This document shows, piece by piece, positions 60,301-64,000 of a stretch of DNA of 64,000 nt (its first letter is position 1; each line of letters opens with the position of its first letter). The notes beneath the pieces were generated by a model. That model made no database searches, was not told where the DNA came from, and worked only from the letters and a program-made list of their open reading frames with translations. The DNA is taken from contig NC_089314.1 of NCBI RefSeq assembly GCF_036669915.1, positions 1,135,470 through 1,199,469 of the forward strand, written 5' to 3'. This DNA comes from Pocillopora verrucosa (Eukaryota > Cnidaria > Anthozoa > Scleractinia > Pocilloporidae). The position numbers and the translations under genes are program-made.

Positions 60301-63300
60301 CAAGTTTCAAATAGTACTTTAACGGTTTTATCGCGAAAGACACCTGCGAAGGTCTACCGCATGCTCAACACATGTTCTCTTCACTAACATTATCCGAAAT
60401 GACGCCAGAAATTCTGTATCAATGCTTTATTAATTATCGATTCATTTTTTGTAGATTTGAGTCAAATCAGTCGTGTCTCTTGCCAACAGCCGCAGTCAAA
60501 TCGTAACACACCGCGGGCTCAAGCTATGTTTGCCATTCCTCGTATGATTTGTAGGCTTCCAGGGTTCATCTAACAACTGTGATTGGTTGGGTAAAATTTG
60601 ATCGATGAGCTTTCCTATGGTAAAGTATATTTTCAATACTTTTCAGCAACTAAACAGGAAAAACTTTGAGGAGATCTACTGTGAATATCTTTAACTTTAT
60701 TATGACCAAACAACAAACAATAGCGTAGAAACAGGGCTAAAAGGCATGAACGTAGGAAAGAACAAACAGACAAATATTCAAATAAAATTGACCAGCCCTA
60801 CCCGCCCCCCGCCCTTACAAACATAGGATCTCTTTGCTCGACTATATTTGCCACGTCGAGAATAATCCCCCGAGCTACACATACTACATTCCTTAGTTAC
60901 GTAACTCGATTCTAGCAGAAGGCTCAACGAAACACAAAGTAACAAGTGCATGTGGAGACGATACGTGAAAAACGTTTGCATGTTTTTAATCAGAAACCTC
61001 CAAAATGTATGTTATACAATAACATAATAACCTGACTTCATACCTATCGTGTTTTCCTCTTTCCGTTATGGTTTTTGGGACGATTAACAGCGAGTCTCGG
61101 GGTTAGTTCGGAGCTCCTATTTTTTTCTATAAATCCTATACAGGTACTTAAAACTGCAGCCACGTGAGTCACTTCACTTAAGCCTAATCTCGGACATTGT
61201 TGTGGTCTTTTAATACAACGGGTTGGTTCTCTTCCACAAATCCCTTTGCGTCATAACAAGCTTCGGCTACCTGTGCCAAAACGTGGAAATAAATAACGGA
61301 GTTGTGACGGGCTTTTAAGCGAAATCAAGTTGATTAGCCGATCAAACACAGAGTTCCAAACAGAACGACAGGTCTTAGAAAGAAATACACCCATCTCTGT
61401 TTGTGGTTCACTATCATGATCAATCATTGCATGCGTCAACAATAAATTCAAAATTAAATATAATATTACAAATCACAACCAGGCTCCTAAAGGTGAACAA
61501 GATTTCAAGGTTTTTTACTTACGCGATGCAACCTAAAGTTTCACCTGGTCACAGTTGAGCTTTAAAGGCGAAGGGAGAGGAAGTTACGGTGATAAACTCT
61601 GAATCCTGCCACCTGAATCTTGCTGTAACAACCTTACAATCTGACAGTCGGTAGATATCACAAATATTGCGCAGCGGGAACCTCCATGGAATTTTTTAAT
61701 CTTTTGCAGTGGGTACATGGTATTGGTTCAGAAACTAAGATTTCGATTGAAAAGTAAAACACTTATCTTGAGATCATTTTTTCGAGTTTAACTCCTTCTT
61801 AACAACTTTGAACATGTCATTTGAATCATCTTAAAACACCTTGCTTTAGGCCCCCTAAGCCATACTTTCAGACGTCATTGTCGACACGAATACGCAAAAT
61901 GGTTTCGTTGGCTGTCGTTGATTGAAAGCATTGTTTTCTTTACAAGTGATAACAGAGCGACTGAATGCATGGAAATTCAAGTTCTTTTGGCGAAGAAACA
62001 GCTGCTATTTTGAAAAAGTAACTATTGTTGAAAAGTTTCGAATTCCTCCTCGAGGCAGCAATTTAGGAAATTTCAATAGGAGCTTTGACATGTTTACTTA
62101 ACCGATCAGCTTGCTTTTTTAGTGAAATTTTAAATCTCTCAAAGCACAGCTTGAACTCGACAAGTAGCTGCGACGAACGTGTTGAAGTTATTTGGTTCAG
62201 CCAGGCTCACGGTAGGAGCATTTAAATTTACGTTACAGTCGTTGTCCCTGCGACAAAAAAATTGTCCCCGCATGAATTTTCGCTAACACACACTCCTTTG
62301 AATTTTAATGTTGATCACAGCGTTTAAATTAGTAGAAGTGTTTTGGAAACAATAAACGAAGAAGTTTGCGGGGCGCAGAGATCTGTCCGCTGTTAGTTGC
62401 CGCTTATAAGTTGGATTTTGGCAATTCCATAAAGTCTGCTTCATTAATTAACATTTTATGACACGCATGGGATATATACCACAGAAAAAAGGTTGCATTT
62501 CATCTTACATTGAGGAACAGCTGGTTAAATTTACGGTTTCTTATGGATAAAATCCAAGCTATATATGGTAATTCTGAATGTCCCGAATGATTACCTTTCC
62601 TATTAGATTTGGCAACTTGCTCCATTCGCTGGAGCTCAGCATTGTGATTACCTTTTTCCTTTTAAGGACGCATACTAGAAGTCTTTAAAGGCCTGAAGGC
62701 TAGCCCTACTTTTATCGAAAAAACGGAAAAAGAGCAACGGATAAGAAAATCGAAAGTTTTCTTTGTAATAGCTTTTTTTTTTTTTTTTGTAACTGACTGT
62801 TGACAACAGCACTAACATCCCATCGACTGACCTACTAGTTACCTCATGAAACATCTCCTTAATTCAATATATCGCAACACAACGTCATTTCACAAAGAGA
62901 GATTGCTCGATCAGGAAGATCCTTACATTAACTGTTGCACCATTACTTTTTTTTTTTTTTTTTTATTTCTACCGACCATTCCAATCGATCACCTCCCGTC
63001 ACGATAATCACGGCAACGAATCAAGCAGAATCTTGGCGAATAGGTCAGCTCTGTTTTAGAAGACGGGTGAAGTGACACAAAGGGAACTTTGTTTTAGCGT
63101 TGATTCGTAACAACATCCTGTTTATGTCTAGCAACGAAAGCTCTGTTCAATAAGTAAAGTGGCTTAATGGCCAAACAGACATTGCGCTAAAAAAAGTAAT
63201 TAAAAATACCTGCTGAGTAAACATCAAAGTCTGAAAGGTTACGTGAACAACAAATATGGTCAGACTCTTATCAAAACATACTGCTTGTGAAAACTCCAAC

Positions 63301-64000
63301 ACGGCATCCTCTCTCAGCCAAAAGACTGTCCACCGAACTGTTACAGAAGATGTAAGCAATCTTGTTGATCATAGCGCTGAAATGTCCATCCATAAATTCC
63401 AGGTGTTAGCAAACTGGCCTCTTGTCGCAGGAGGATTCTCAACAGAGTCAGAACTATGTCTCCATAAAGTAACAATCTCGAAGAACTGGTGACAAATAGT
63501 TTATGTATGTCATCCCTGATGATGCCATAGATCGGCGAAAGCTTGTAAAACTGAATTATCGTAGCATACCTGTCCTCACTTGATTTACACGTCCTTCTTT
63601 TTTTTTTTTTAATTAAGATCCCATACGATATTCAACGCCGGAAACGGAAAAGGATGGAAAGAATTAAATACTCGTGTAGAGAGATGAGTTACTATCGTAT
63701 CGCTATCAGAGACTTCAAATTATAAAGTTTACAGGTTTTCGTTTCTTATTTTTTTGCCTCGTTCGGTTAAAGAGTGTCACGCGCTTAGTGTTTGGAAAGA
63801 AACGAAGAACGTGTAAGCGTATATTTAACAGGGTAAATTATGACGCCATACGAAATGTTTACTCGCGTTTTCATGATTTTCTTTTACTAAAGAAAAGTTC
63901 TATCGGCATTTATCTTAAGCACGAAATCATACGCAAAAAAGAAGACTGAAGGAAAAGGAGAGAAAAAAGAAGAAAAAACACCTGCGACAACAGACAATTG
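57365..64000. other. Long interval with no recognised gene
   Basis: About 6.6 kb. Open frames are short on both strands and none carries a recognisable domain or paired splice sites I could support. It holds one foldback element (59526-59747) and poly-T runs near 62770, 62947 and 63598. It may contain the upstream region of the second GPCR and introns of a gene outside the window. Confidence 0.5.
59526..59747. mobile_element. Foldback element, reversed relative of the 12370-12795 element
   Basis: The inverted repeat 59526-59680 has arms carrying GAGTTGATAACATAAATCGG and GCTGACGTTTCGAGCGTTAG with mirrored partners, around a short centre. The following bases to about 59747 are, in reverse complement, the same non-palindromic leader as in the 12.4 kb element (GAAACTGCGGTGCTGCGTC). 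The copy is therefore inserted in the opposite orientation. No clear target-site duplication was found. Confidence 0.7.

Noticed and set aside
1..64000. CRISPR arrays, operons, riboswitches or bacterial insertion sequences
   Set aside because: None seen. Gene structure is clearly eukaryotic with spliceosomal introns throughout, and the tandem repeats are minisatellites or microsatellites without spacer structure.

Overview
This is nuclear DNA from an invertebrate animal, most likely an anthozoan cnidarian (coral or sea anemone group). The evidence is AT-rich sequence, intron-rich genes with GT-AG junctions, orthologues of animal housekeeping genes (DDX31, RP2, KIAA2013, GTPBP6), two intronless rhodopsin-like receptors, a three-domain thyropin laid out like sea-anemone equistatin, and many short foldback repeats. 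The species cannot be named from the sequence alone. I assembled gene models by hand by joining exons at splice sites and checking that intron phase agreed at every junction.

Layout. 1-180: last exon of an unidentified plus-strand gene. 2.1-11.5 kb: two tandem carbohydrate sulfotransferase genes, each a small signal-anchor exon plus one large catalytic exon, with duplicated upstream and intron sequence and an expanded minisatellite in the second intron. 11.5-15 kb: no genes; a short inverted-repeat element, a foldback element with target-site duplications, a microsatellite and repeat fragments. 15.0-18.8 kb: four-exon secreted thyropin gene. 20.6-21.7 kb: class A GPCR on the minus strand. 22.9-33.3 kb: 26-exon DEAD-box helicase DDX31. 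34.6-39.3 kb: 10-exon RP2 on the minus strand, tail-to-tail with DDX31. 40.9-49.1 kb: 15-exon KIAA2013 homologue on the minus strand, head-to-head with the 6-exon GTPBP6 gene (49.4-53.8 kb) across a ~300 bp presumptive bidirectional promoter. 54.3-54.7 kb: decayed Harbinger-type transposase fragment. 56.3-57.4 kb: second class A GPCR, a probable paralogue of the first. 57.4-64 kb: no recognisable gene, one more foldback element.

The genes do not form a single pathway. The block from 22.9 to 53.8 kb is conserved housekeeping sequence: nucleolar ribosome biogenesis (DDX31), ARL3-dependent ciliary lipoprotein trafficking (RP2), an endomembrane protein of unknown role (KIAA2013) and mitochondrial ribosome handling (GTPBP6). 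The flanks hold lineage-variable genes: sulfotransferases, a protease inhibitor and neuropeptide-type receptors. I found no clearly undescribed biological system. The most notable observations are the tandem sulfotransferase locus with an open minisatellite running into the catalytic exon, two apparent GC-AG introns, the variant second thyropin domain, and foldback elements including one around a tRNA-like core.
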